A stretch of 64,000 nucleotides of DNA, taken from Tillus elongatus. Taxonomy: Eukaryota; Arthropoda; Insecta; Coleoptera; Cleridae. Below, one piece after another: positions 21,933-33,480 of the stretch. Both the position numbers and the translations under genes were made by a program. The stretch's first letter is position 1. Each line of letters opens with the position of its first letter. The DNA lies in assembly GCA_964006375.1 (NCBI GenBank), contig OZ023264.1, positions 19,721,040 through 19,785,039 on the forward strand, given 5' to 3'. The notes under the pieces were generated by a model. That model did not search any database, had not been told where the DNA came from, and saw nothing but the letters and a program-made list of their open reading frames with translations.

Positions 21933-23365
21933 TATTTATTTATTTATTTATTTATTTATTGAATACATGCCCAACAGGATAATCCCATTAATAGGGCACC
22001 AAACAAAATGAACAATATGTAACAATATGAACAAAAGATACTTCTAACACAAAACTAAAATACTGTGCAAAACATCACAAGGCAGAAATTCCACAAAACA
22101 GTACATATAATGGCCTTAATAACTGACAAAGTAAGATATAGCCACCCTACGAATAACTGCAGCCTTATCCGAATAGAAGTCGCACAAGCTTGCAATATCA
22201 TTAAAGTCAGAGCTCATTGTGTACACAGGTGATTTCATATACAAGTTAGTCCTTGGTATTGGAGGCTTAAACACTCTCATCACTCTAGATGCAGCCTGTG
22301 GAACGGAGAAATTTAATTAATTGCATCAATAAGTCTGGACAATCAACTTTACCATGAAACAAGTTATGCAGGAACATCACAGATGCAACTTTTCTACGTG
22401 AATACAAACTGGGTACGCCAGTTTGCATCAGCAATTGGCCATGATCGCATCCCCTCTGTGGGTAGGTACCAGATGCTCTATATACAAGGTGTTTTAAAAA
22501 CTTACGCTGAACATCTTCCAGAGCACCAATATGAACACTATAAAAGGGATCAAAAACCAAGCTACAATATTCAAGCCTCGATTGAATATAGGCAAAATAG
22601 AGAATTTTCAAGCTATCCAAATTGGAAAATGATCTGCTATTCCTCATAATGAAACCCATCAACTTTAAACAGGATGCTGTGATTGTTTGAATATGTCCAG
22701 TGAAACTTAAATGTTCATTATATAAAATGCCAAGATCCTTGTGCGTTTCAGTCCTAGCCAATGGTACACCACCCACTTTGTAGGGAAAAGCTACACGGCT
22801 GGGTTTTCTAGTGTATGCTTGCACTTCGAGACATTTAATTCAAGTCTGTTCTCAACACACCACAGCTGCAAGTTGTCAAGGTCCATCTGGAGTCTTGAAC
22901 AGTCACCAATATCATGAACACTGGAGTATAATTTGAGATCATCAGCAAATAATAGATGATTACCAGAAATTACAGAGCTTATGTCGTTGATAAATAACAA
23001 AAAGAGGAGCGGGCCAAGATTGGAACCCTGTGGAACGCCGGAGCTAGCAGTGAAGGGTTCAGACTTAAATCCATTATAAAAAACATACTGCACACGGTTA
23101 GTCAAGTAGGATCGAAATTATTCTATCAGCCGTCCATCAAGGCCCGCCAAATGCAGCTTGTACAAAAGTTGTCAACACGATCGAACACTTTGGAGAAGTC
23201 TGTATAATGACATCCACCTGACCCTGTCGATCCAAAGCTTCACTTATATACTGTGTAAACAGGGATAAATTCGTCTGTGTTGAGCGCCCCTCCATAAACC
23301 CATGCTGGTATTGTGACAAGTGATATTGCAGAGGAGACTGCGATAACACAGAAGAGGCTCATAGC
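21933..23365 (-). mobile_element. 5'-truncated LINE with (AATA)n tail
   Basis: The minus strand encodes YQHGFMEGRSTQTNLSLF, RVQYVFYNGFKSEPF, SGVPQGSNLGPLLFLLFIND, the catalytic LLFADDLKLYSSV, a thumb region with GVPLARTETHKDLGILYNEH and YIQSRLEYCSLVFDPF, ending near 22285. A 3' untranslated region follows and the element stops in (AATA)n at 21933-21960. RT fingers and endonuclease are missing. It sits inside the pogo-like transposase tail, so it is the later insertion. One frameshift is visible near 23110-23150. Confidence 0.87.
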
Positions 23366-23960
23366 TGTGTAAAGAGCTTACAACGCTATTTCCTACAGCG
23401 AGAGAACAGCATTGAAATATTTTCGAAATTAAATAAAGTTTAACTGATTTTGCAAAACAATTATTCAAAAAAACACTGTGTTCAAAGTAAAATAAACGAC
23501 TTTTTTCAGAAAGAATATTTTCTATACTAAATTTCGTTTTAAAAGATTATACTATAAACTAACACATTTCTGTTCGATTTTATAAATGTGTACATACATA
23601 TGTATTTAGCAATAAAATGCAGTTTTTTTAATTAATGTTTCATTCTTATAAGATGGACACTCGGATATAATGAACTATATCGCTTGGTCCTCTCGAGTCT
23701 GTTATATGCAGATTACATTGTATTTGTTTTTGTTCTCTAACCACAAAATATAAAACGCAACCCTCATATATGAATTTAGATATGTCAACACAGCACTGTA
23801 TAGCTTATGTCACAAGCCATCACTAAATTCATAGATATATATACTTGTGACAAAACCCTATACATTTGTATTTGATACAGAATGATTTCACCAAGTGATG
23901 ACAACCACAATCGATAAATCATAAAATGAAAAATACAAAGAAAATTATGAACCGTTAACT
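23366..23960. other. 3' end of pogo-like element, then unassigned AT-rich DNA
   Basis: The first 360 bp probably continue the pogo-like element interrupted at 21933. After about 23730 nothing is recognisable. Confidence 0.35.
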
Positions 23961-23961
23961 T

Positions 23962-26052
23962 TAAATGCATGGACTTTGATCACCATCATCATTAATCAGC
24001 CCTCTGCGTCCACTGCTGGACATAGGCCTCCCCTAGTTGAGTCCATTCTTTTCTGTCTTGAGCGCTACGAATTTCGTTTTTTGTAATTTTTGTAATGTCG
24101 TCTGTCCAGCGAGTTGGTGGTCTTCATCTGTTTCTTTTATCGGATCTGGGTCTCCATTCAAGTAATCGTTTTGTCCACCTATCATCTTGCATGCGAGCCA
24201 CATGTCCCGTCCACTTCCATTTGAGTTTTGCTACATGTACGACCACATCAGTCACGCCTGTTCTTCTGCGTAATTCTTCATCTCTAATGTGGTCACATAA
24301 CGAAACGCCAAGCATCGACCTCTCCATTTTGCGCTGTGTAACTTTTAGTTTCTTAGCAGAAGCGTTGGTAAGGGTTAGTGTTTCGGCGCCGTAGGTCATA
24401 ACCGGTAGAACACATTGGTTGAAAACTTTTCTTTTCAAGCATATCGGAAGGTCGCTTATGAAAATGTCTCTAAGTTTGCCGTAAGCCGCCCAGGAGAGTA
24501 TAACTCTTCTGTTTATCTCGCATGTTTGGTTGGTTTTGGATATGCTTATCTCGTGGCCCAAATATGTATATTTGTCTATCCATTCCACCTCAGAGTTTTC
24601 AATAATTAGGTTGTTACTAGGGACGAGGTTTGTCATAAATTTTGTTTTTCCGATGTTCATTTTTAGACCTACTGTTGCACAGACCTGCTAAAGTTCCTGT
24701 AGCATCACTCTAATATGTTCCAAGTTGTCAGCTAGTAAAACAATGTCGTCTGCTAGCCGTAACTTTGACAGACTTTGGCCGTCTATTCTTAGACCTTTTT
24801 GGTCCCAATCTAGCTTCTTGAACACATACTCCAGGACGGTGATAAACAGTTTTGGAGACATCGTACCTTCCTGGCGTACTTCTCTCCAAATTTTTATAGA
24901 ATTCGTGTTTTTCATGTAGTTTTACCACAAGAGTAACATTTTTATATATATTGTAGATTAGTTTGGTGTAGCGATAGTCAATACGGGATGCTTCCAGGGA
25001 CTGCAACACTGTGTCCAGCTACACAGTGTCGAACGCCTACCTACCCACTTCGAAAACCGGCCTGGATAAAGTCCAACTTCTTTTCCAGTCGTGTGGTAAT
25101 TATTCTAGTAAATAATTTGTAGGGGTGGCTAAGTAGACTTATCGGTCTGTAATTTTCTAGGTTCGAGATGTCTCCTTTCTTGTGGACCAGTATTACGATC
25201 GTGTTGTGCCACTTTTCTGGTATCGTACTATTGAAGAGACAAAGGTTGAAAAGAGATTTGATTTTTTGGAGCAAGCAAGGACCACCAATCTTTATCGCAT
25301 TGGAAACCACACAGTCTTCTCCAGGAGATTTTTGATTTTTCATCATTTTTAGGGCTAGTTTAATCTCATCTAGTGATATTTCCATCAGTATTTCCGAGCC
25401 TTGGTTAACCACACCATTTTTACGGGTTAGTATGTCAGATTCATGATGTAGATTTATATCACTTTGACTTTTATATAGCATTCCATAAAACTCTTCCACT
25501 ATATTTAGAATATATTTCCTGTTCGTCGATGTGTGCCCTTGTGCATTTTTAAGTTTTATTATTTGTCTCTTTCCATTGTCAAGCTTTCTATGTAGAACTT
25601 TCATACCTTTGTTGTTCTCTATGGTATCTTTGATTTGGTTGTGTCTAAACGCTCTTACGTCGCGTCAGATGCCTTTTGATTTATTTTTTTTTGTTTCTCT
25701 TAATTCTCCTTCAGATGTATAGTTTTTGGACCTCATATACCTTCTTTTTTCTATGAGCAGTTTGGTCTCCTTGCTTAGTTTTTCTTCCCTTTGATTTGTT
25801 GAGCAGTGTCAACTTTGGGCCTCAGTTATTGTGGTTGTGATGATATTATTCAGTTTGTTGATGTCGTTACCAATGGCGTGTTCTATTTTAGCCTTGGTTA
25901 ACTTACTGGTGATCGATTGTTCGAAGTTATTTACATCAGCTGGATTTATTAGCAAATTTAATTTATTGCTCTTTTGGGTCATTTTTTGTTGTTCTTTGCC
26001 AGTCTTTTGCTCGAACAAGCCTGTGGTCGCTCCCAGTAGCAAACCTATTTAG
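23962..26052 (-). mobile_element. RTE-type LINE, ORF relic
   Basis: Minus-strand frames give, in order: a piece of APE endonuclease end (GSDHRLVRAK-like, near 26030), RT with KNQKSPGEDCVVSNAIK, IPEKWHNTIVILVHKKGD, NYRPISLLSHPYKLFT, LDFIQAGFRSG, then EVRQEGTMSPKLFITVLEYV and LRLADDIVLLADN (usually FADDIVL), and the distinctive RTE C-terminus: YTYLGHEI, VMTYGAETLTLTNA, MERSMLGVSLCDHIRDEELR, RTGVTDVV, KWKWTGHVARMQDDRWTKR. The last block is diagnostic of the RTE clade. The 3' end has short GAT/ATG repeats, typical of RTE tails. Frameshifts (about 25040, 24690) and the missing endonuclease show it is dead. Confidence 0.92.
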
Positions 26053-26241
26053 GACATATGGACTTTAAATACATAATAATAATTAATTAATTAAAATATC
26101 ATAATATCAATGTTTTCCACAATGAAAACGATGTTAAATAAAACATTAAAATAAAAACTAATGTCTAATAATAAATTCCTTCATTTTATAGCCATTATAA
26201 TTTGACTTCAAATTTACAAGTAAATTCATTGAATATACTTA

Positions 26242-27557
26242 CGAGGTAGGCACCAAAATTTCCAAGCCAAGATATCGCAGCGTGTCAAAATTTGGTAAGA
26301 CACTGGTTCAAGTCTTATTAGCCTTGAAAAAAAAAAACAAATATAGATTTTATATCTTTTAATTTTTTTGTGACTGACACTTGTTCATCATGATGTCTGA
26401 AGTCACGAAAATTGAGTATAGAGCTGTTGTTCAAGTCCTTACTCAAGAACGTCTTCCATCCTCAAAGAATCAAAGATCGGCTGGATGGGGTATACGGCGG
26501 AAATTCTCCATATGTGGTAAAATATTGGTCAAAACGGTTTCGAATGGAGCAGAAAGGACGGTGAACATGGTGACGGCAACAAGATTGCCCTTGTTGGGGA
26601 TCTCGTATTAAGCGATTGACGTTTGAAAGTGAAAGCATTATCAAAAATGTTAGGGCTTACAGATACAAGCATTCCCCGGATCCTCCATAAAAATGTATGC
26701 ATGAATAAGGTCAGTGCAATGCACAATCAACCAAAGTTTGCAGTGCTATCAGTGCGGCAAGGCCGCGGACGAGCCCTGAGTGAACAAAAAAAAAAAAAGG
26801 TTAGTGCAAATGGGTCCCCAAACATCTTTCAGAAGTTCAGTTCCAGTGTCATGTTGAATGTGCCCGATCCATTTTGGGCTTCTGTGAAAAAACACCGTGG
26901 ACGTGTTGGAGCCAGTTGTCATAGGCGATGAAACTAGCGTTCTCTAGTATGATCCTTTGTGGGAAAGACAGTCGACAGAATGGAGGCGTGAAGGAGAAGC
27001 ATCGCCAAGAAAGTTCAAGGTGTGTCAGTCAACAAAATAAGTGATGGCTACGATTTTGTGAGATTGTGAGGATATTAGTCTCATATACTTTAAAGTACCC
27101 AACACCACAGTCAACGGGGCGGGGCATATCCTGCATAAATTACGACAAAATATTCAGGAAAAAAAGACATGGGAAACTGACTTGCAGTGTGCATTTACAC
27201 CTGTGCACACTGCTGGAAATGCACAAGCCGCAATTCGTGACTGCGGTTTCAAACACATTTATCACGCTCCGTAAAGTCCAGATATAGCCCCCAGTGACTA
27301 CTATCTATTTGGAAATTTGAAAAACCTCCGCGGGCGCCATTTCAGTGACTATGAAGAGGTGTAAGCTGCAGGTTGGACATATTTTGAGGACAAACCCAAA
27401 GAATATTTTTAAGGGGTATCGATTTGTTGCTGAAACGTTATAATAAGTGTATTGATGTGATAGGGGGGGGGGGAAAGTCTATATTGAAAAATAAAATTTA
27501 ATTGTGAGTACGCTGTTTCTTTTATAGTCAGATGGGAAAATTTTGGTGCTTACCTCG
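26242..27557 (+). mobile_element. Mariner transposon with both terminal inverted repeats
   Basis: The left end CGAGGTAGGCACCAAAATTT is mirrored at the right end (AAATTTTGGTGCTTACCTCG), and TA flanks both sides (26240-26241 and 27558-27559), the mariner target duplication. The 1316 bp length is normal for mariner. The inverted repeats are about 25 bp with one mismatch. The interior carries a decayed transposase. Confidence 0.95.
26393..27450 (+). pseudogene. Mariner transposase pseudogene
   Basis: The frame opens MSEVTKIEYRAVVQVLTQE with a helix-turn-helix, then frameshifts. Downstream: a block HTAGNAQAAIRDCGFKH, then YHAP, SPDIAPSDYYLFGNLK, LRGRHFSDYEEV and FEDKPKEYF, the classical mariner catalytic C-terminus with the third Asp in APSD. 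The second catalytic block reads CAFTPVHTAGN where an active copy has a DNAPAHTA-like motif, so that Asp is lost. Multiple frameshifts and an internal A-run insertion near 26790 confirm inactivity. Confidence 0.9.
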
Positions 27558-27946
27558 TATGTTGCAGTAAAGTTAATGCAAATGGAAGTGAATACAAAAA
27601 TAAACACTAGACCTTTCTCAAAATAGAATCATAAAAAAAATTCAACCAATTTCACTGGTAACGTTTTATATTTAAAAATTTGTTATGTGAATATAATATT
27701 GAAGCATCAACACACACATACAGTAAACTAATATAAATAAAATTTAAATATATCAACAATCATATACAGGGTCTCATGTTCACAATTCGAATTTAGTTGA
27801 CCAATTGAGATAAAAACAATAAAACAAATAACAAGAAAGATAGTTAATAAATACAGCTCCTGGTTTCCTCTACAACCGATTATTTGGATGTTTTTGCACA
27901 CGACGATGAGGAATAAATAACTTCCAAAAGCATATTATAAAAAGCC
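27558..27946. other. No gene recognised
   Basis: AT-rich spacer. Nothing supported. Confidence 0.4.
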
Positions 27947-28270
27947 TGGACGCAGGAAGTGCGTTATGGTAGTGAATTTTCATAGAAATGATCTGGCACA
28001 AAATATTTAGTTATAACTTTTTTTTCTTTTAACGTAGAAATCTAAATTTTGGTGTATAGTTTACTTTTTATATCGTAAACCTACCTACCAAATTTGGTTA
28101 TCATAGCTTTATTATTTTTTGAGATGAAAATTTTGTTTGAAAGAAAACCCAAATTTTTTCCAGAAAACCTTATTCAAGCCATTTACAAAAGAAAGGTACA
28201 TGCCAAATTTTATCAAAATCAGCCCATTATTTTTTGAGTTATCAGTGTGATACATACATACATATGTGTA

Positions 28271-28335
<65 letters not shown>

Positions 28336-28452
28336 AAACTGACCCCGGATATGGGTTCTAGGGGTCCTAGTTCGCGCTCATTTGCAAAAATTTTTTTTCA
28401 AAAGTTGGAATCTCCCCATTAGTGAATTTTTTCTACGAAAATTTACTAATAA
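27947..28452 (+). repeat. Dispersed repeat 'family A', microsatellite-bearing form
   Basis: It starts with TGGACGCAGGAAGTGCG and TTATGGTAGTGAATTTTCAT, then contains CCAAATTTGGTTATCATAGC, CCAAATTTTATCAAAATC, a (TA)n core (28275-28333), CCCCGGATATGGGTTCTAGG, GGTCCTAGTTCGCGCTCATT, and ends in a hairpin TTAGTGAATTTT...AAAATTTACTAA. The same order recurs at 44780-46545, 50688-51430, 53398-54912, 59038-59842 and 62466-63240. It is non-coding. The TC-like start, 3' hairpin and head-to-tail copies suggest a non-autonomous Helitron/Helentron-type element, but this is inference. Confidence 0.8.
28275..28333. repeat. (TA)n microsatellite
   Basis: TA repeat forming the core of the family A copy. Confidence 0.95.
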
Positions 28453-28849
28453 GTTAACATCTACGTTACTTATCTATCAAAGATTTAGATCATGCCAAAC
28501 TGTTTTGCTAATAGCCAAAACCTAACGTGTTATGCATGTTATATGAAAACTCTCCAATATCGTAACATATTCACATCTTCGTGACATGGTTAACTCATGT
28601 TTGGGTATGGACCATGAGAATTGACTGTTAGGCTGTAACTAGTCGCAATCGGATATTTCCCGGTTGCACAGCATTCCATATAAACTGTTTTTTTGTTTGC
28701 TAAGTCAACCAAGAGATTAATACTAATGTTTAACATACGTTTACCAAAATCTCTACATGAACAGAATCGTTTTTAACGAATAATCATTCATCTAATATTA
28801 TTTTGACTTTTCCACACCTTCGTATTTAAAAAAAATAATAATAAATTCA
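28453..28849. other. No gene recognised
   Basis: AT-rich sequence between a family A repeat and the second PLE. Nothing supported. Confidence 0.4.
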
Positions 28850-30380
28850 TAAACCGGGAAGTTCAATTAGACCTATTGTTTCGGCTATAGATTCCCCAAC
28901 TTATAATTTAGCTAAGTGGTTGACAGATGAGTTTAAAGGCTTGCCTGTCAAACAGAAAAGTTTTTCAGGAACAAATTCACTTGAATTTATTAATAAGATC
29001 AAAGAGGTTAAATTGACTGAAGGCGAAGTTTTAATTTCATTCGATGTAACCTCATTGTTTCCTAGCGTTCCCACAGGGCAAACTTTAACATATTTAGAGC
29101 AATTGCTAAAAATGAATAACATAAACGAAAATGTCTGCAAAGAGTATTTAACTCTAACAAACCTTTGCATCAAACAAAATATCTTTTAATTCAACAATGA
29201 ATTTTTTGAACAAACCCAAGGCACAGCAATGGGCAATCCGCTATCGCCATTTATTGCAGACCTTTTCATGAGCAGATTTGAAACAGATCTTGAAAGTGAA
29301 AGTGGTTATTTTCCTAGAGTGTAGTTTCGTTACGTGGATGATATTTTCGCGGTGTTTAACACAAACATTTGCAGAATAGAAGATTTTATTGCCAAATTAA
29401 ACAATAAATTTGATTCTATAAAATTTACCCACGAATTAGAAATTAATAATAAACCACCCTTTCTAGATGTACTAGTTATGAAGAATAAAGACACTTTAGA
29501 ATTCGATGTCTATAGAAAAGAAACCACTACCTTAAGCTACATCCCGAACGACTCACATCATATGTACGCACAAAAAATGGCCAGTCTGAATTTTTTAGTA
29601 AATCGGTTAATTAATTTTCCTTTAAACAAAAGTAGATATACCAAAGATTTAAATTATATTAAGAACGTGGCCGAATATAACGGATACACTGCTTTCCTAG
29701 TGAAAAAATTAATCAAGAAACAGAAAACAAAGAAAATGTTGACGGAATCAACGACGTTCAGAAGAGAAAAATAGAAAAAAAACTTTGTTTGCTTACCATT
29801 TGAACCTAGAATCACGAGGGGTCTAGACAGCATTTTTAAAAAAGTCAACTTACAGCTAACATTTTCAACAACAAATACCTTAAAAAACTTGCTAGGTAAC
29901 CCAAAAGACAAGGATATCGCGGACAAAATGTCGGGAATTTATGGAATAAGTTGTAAAGATTGTAATCTTAAATAGGTCGCACAAACAAAAATATCGATTG
30001 GAATTAGATTCAAAGAACACATATCCCCATTACGTTACGGTACTGTAGATTAGTCTTCCGTCGCCCGACACATTTGGGATAATAATCATCATTCCTGAAC
30101 GTCACAAGGTCTGGGATAGACATAATTAAGGTACTTAATGAGAGGCTTCATCCAGACAGCAAAAATTTTTGCTGTCTGGATGAAGCCTCTCATTAAGTAC
30201 CTTAATAATCATCACGTTGATAAAGATAATCTGAAATTAATAGAAAATGTTAGAAAACCAGGACAGCTAAATGGGTTCGAAAGCGTATATATTGCGAAAT
30301 ATAGTTACAACAAAAAATGTATGAACACTTCACCAGCGCCAATTACGAGTCACTTGATCGATTGCTTTGCTAAATAAAAA
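28850..30380 (+). mobile_element. Penelope-like element, second lineage, 5' truncated
   Basis: The plus strand reads KPGSSIRPIVSAIDSPTYNL, then RT blocks EVLISFDVTSLFPSVP, GTAMGNPLSPFIADLFMSRF, FRYVDDIFAVFN, PPFLDVLVMKN and YRKETTTLSYIPNDSHH, followed by DKMSGIYGISCKDCNLK and ISIGIRFKEHI, a GIY-YIG endonuclease (GIYGISC...YV.QT...R..EH pattern), and a C-terminal block HHVDKDNLKLIENVRKPGQL with SHLIDCFAK before the stop at about 30377. Only a few stops and frameshifts are present (for example 29189, 29324, 29774), so this copy is much younger than the PLE at 8740-11230. It differs in motif wording (TSLFPSVP against TNMYTNIP), so it is another lineage. The reading frame is interrupted by an insertion at 30092-30202. 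Confidence 0.93.
30092..30202. repeat. 111 bp insertion inside the PLE, flanked by a 12 bp direct repeat
   Basis: TAATAATCATCA occurs at 30080-30091 and again at 30203-30214. Removing 30092-30214 joins the PLE peptide RHIWDNNHH directly to VDKDNLKLIEN in frame. The inserted sequence contains most of a perfect palindrome (30125-30206: two 41 bp arms, no spacer, centre AAAAATTTTT). Confidence 0.85.
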
Positions 30381-31724
30381 TATGTTTGTCGAATCTCTAT
30401 CAAACCACATCAAATCCTTGACCTAACATGACCTAGTAGCTATTTTAAACTTAGTTACGATTTCAGAAAGAAACTTAGTGCTCCGCATAGATCTTAGGAT
30501 CCTAGAAGGATTACAATGAGTTTTTCTGTAATTTTTTAGTTAACTATGTGATAATGTAGAATGCTTTATAAAACCACATTGACCTAACCTACCTTAATAT
30601 TTATTTTTAAGGTAAATGTCGATTTTAGAAAGGAACTTAGTATCTTTTAGATGATAGATACCACAATGGCTACAATAACATTTATGTTGTTTTCCCATAA
30701 AGCGTATAGAAATTTCAAAAATTCATTAAACCGTAGTAGACTTTTTTTTATTAATTAAATGAATAAATTGCTATTTACGAGTTAAATATTTTAGAAACAA
30801 GAAAATTAACATGACTAAAAAGAGAAAATTGGTCAACTAAATAATTCTTATCCGGAAACTATAATTTATCCGACCTATAAAACAAAATAAATGCTTCTAT
30901 TGGTCTTCCAATATTTTTATTATTATTATTACTCTTTAAACTTATCAAATCATTAATGAATAATTTAATAAGATACTACTTATATACAATGATTATTAAT
31001 TACACTATTTGATAATTTCAGCGCGAAAGACTTGGGTTATTTTTTATTTATATTACATTCTGATACATTCTGTGCAAATTAAAAATACAAAACAATAATC
31101 TCTCTCATTAGTCTAATAAATATCAAATTAAATTTAACGTTAGTTTTAATATATTTTGATAAAACGATCAAAGACTTGGGGCGATGATAATCGGTGAACT
31201 GTAAGTTATTTTACAACCTATTGATATAATTTACCACTGGTAAGCGTCATATTTTAGACTGTTGTGTTTGAATTATACTTGCACTTAGAGGGCTGATATC
31301 GGTTATCAATACATGGAAGTACAGATTATTTTATCAAGATTCTTAAAACCCTATCAGTACTAATGGCAGTAAATAAAGTCAATAAAAATAAAATTTCTAT
31401 CATCTAAGAGCTGCACTATTTGTATGGACTAGTATTTCACAATACATGCACCAAAGAGATAGCTATAGCTCACAATGATGCTGCCCTTTTTTGTTAGATA
31501 TTGCATAAAATAATACATTTTTGAAAATTTTTAATTCTGTATCAATCTTTGTCAAAATCAGCCGACAAAATATTTGTACCCTGTAAATGAGTTATAAATA
31601 ACAAGAAATAAAAGACAACAAAATTTAACACGGAATAAAAAAGGCAAAGCTTTGGACTGGGCTAAAGTATACAGCATTACCTCAATTTAACCATTAAAGA
31701 ATTAAATATTTTATTAATGGACAA
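30381..31724. other. Probable PLE 3' untranslated region and unassigned AT-rich DNA
   Basis: Two imperfect copies of a segment with AAACCACAT...GACCTAAC and later AGAAAG.AACTTAGT occur near 30405-30480 and 30570-30650, a pattern that would fit PLE terminal sequence. After that nothing is recognisable. Confidence 0.35.
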
Positions 31725-33430
31725 AAACCACAGCCTTTATGAATGTGAGTCCCAAATCAGCTTGCTGTCGACCATAACTCCAAGGAACTTCACAGGCTCG
31801 GTGTTAGCGCCAATGACGAGATTGTGCCTTAACGAAAACAATAAGGACTCCGATTTTAGGCTGTTCAAGCTAAGCTGATTCGCCGAGAACTAATCCTGAC
31901 AGACATCTTTTATTCTGCTAATGGTAGAGTGTACTGTATTGATGTTTGGATCTGAGAAAACAAAAGTCGTATCATCAGCAAATAGAACAAAATTACCCAA
32001 GTCAGTTGATTTTGGTAGGTCGTTGATGTATATCAAGAATAAAATAGGCCCAAGGACCGATCCCTGTGGCACACCGTATTTTAGATCTAATGTAGGTGAT
32101 TTTTCACCATTAGCTGACACAAACTGAGATCGGTCTTTCAGGTATGATTTTAACAAAGTGATACTGTCAGTATCGAAGCCGTAGAACCGAAGCTTGTTTA
32201 TTAAAATATCATGAGAGACACAGTCAAATGCCTTAAGACAGGTCGAGAAACTGTGCATAGGTATGCTCACCCCCTTCGAAGCCCATGCAAACATCATCCA
32301 CGAGGCTACTTACTGCTATAGATGTAGATCGATTTTTGCTAAAACCAAATTGTGAGTGTGACAGTAAGTTATTATCCTTTAGGTATGAACTAATTTGGTT
32401 GTACAACACAATTTCATATATTTTGGAAAAAAATTGAATTATAGAAATTGGTCTGTAATCCGGAAATATGTTCCTAGATAAACAAATGTTAATCAACTTT
32501 GTGAGTGGGACTATTATAGCATATTTAATGCATTTTAAAATTTCCATATTTATATTGAAAGGAACACGTGTTTTTTAATCCAGATATTATATCCAATACT
32601 TCGATATATCTGACCTTTTTGAACGAAAATTTTTAGTTTTATCATCAGCCTTTATTTTAGACATATAAAATATATAGGAATTTGAACTTTTAGGTACGGT
32701 CTTTAACAAGTCTTCTGCGGCATTCGAAAAACGGATGTCCCGGTCAAATTTGGTGATGCCTGGCTCAAACTCTTGTTACCTATAACTTTCCACATTGCCT
32801 TGCGCGGATTTTTTGCCTTAGAAATAAAAGCATCGTTTGATTCCCTCCTTGAAAGTAATAGTTGCTTCCTGCATCGTTGTTTGTCATCCTTGATAACTTC
32901 TTTTAAAGACAGGCTAGAATTACGTCTGTAAACGTCCTGAAGGAAATGCAACAGTTCACGACTTTTCCTTAATTCATCAGTAAACCAATTGATTTTCTGG
33001 TTTTTAGGTGACAATATTTTAGATTTTATAGGAAAAACCCGAGATATGGCATCAACAATACGGCCGATGAAGGCGTCAAACAACATGCTTACATCCTCAG
33101 TGTCTACACTGACAAAACTCCAGTCCATGTCCGCCACCAACGAATTTAAATTAAGTAGACCAGCTTCTGTTATAGGCCTGTAATTAATCCTTTTATTATC
33201 TATATCCATACCGTCCTTTTTACTTACTGTCAATATTACACCCATGTGATCTGAAAGATATGTTTCGACGACATCAACATTGGCAGATTCTCTACCAAAA
33301 TTTACAAAAATATTATCCAAACCGTTATTTAATCTAGTTGGCTTGGAAACAAGAGATAAAAAGCCATAGGACTCGAAGGTAGCAGCAATCGAAGCCTGTG
33401 CAAAATTTCAAGAACGCTGCATTCAGTAGA
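31725..33430 (-). mobile_element. LINE ORF2: endonuclease remnant plus reverse transcriptase
   Basis: From right to left on the minus strand: the end of an APE endonuclease (YGFLSLVSKPTRLN, LDNIFVNFG, VETYLSDHMG; the LSDH motif carries the catalytic His), a long linker (NWFTDELRKSRELLHFLQ, KAMWKVIGNKS), RT fingers FPDYRPISIIQFFSKIYEI, QFGFSKNRSTSIAV, KAFDCVSHDILINKLRFYG, YGVPQGSVLGPILFLIYIND, the catalytic LFADDTTFVFSD, and thumb remnants NTEPVKFLGVMVDSKL. The first roughly 150 residues of the endonuclease are missing although ORF1 lies directly upstream, so an internal deletion has joined ORF1 to the end of the endonuclease. Frameshifts near 33340, 32560 and 32240 are also present. Confidence 0.88.
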
Positions 33431-33480
33431 AACTCTTGGAGTACTTACTGTCCAATCCTTTTCAATGTTATTTGTAAGAG

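Noticed and set aside
29654..29926. 90-codon minus-strand open frame overlapping the PLE
   Set aside because: Antisense shadow of the PLE coding strand, which carries recognisable RT and GIY-YIG motifs.
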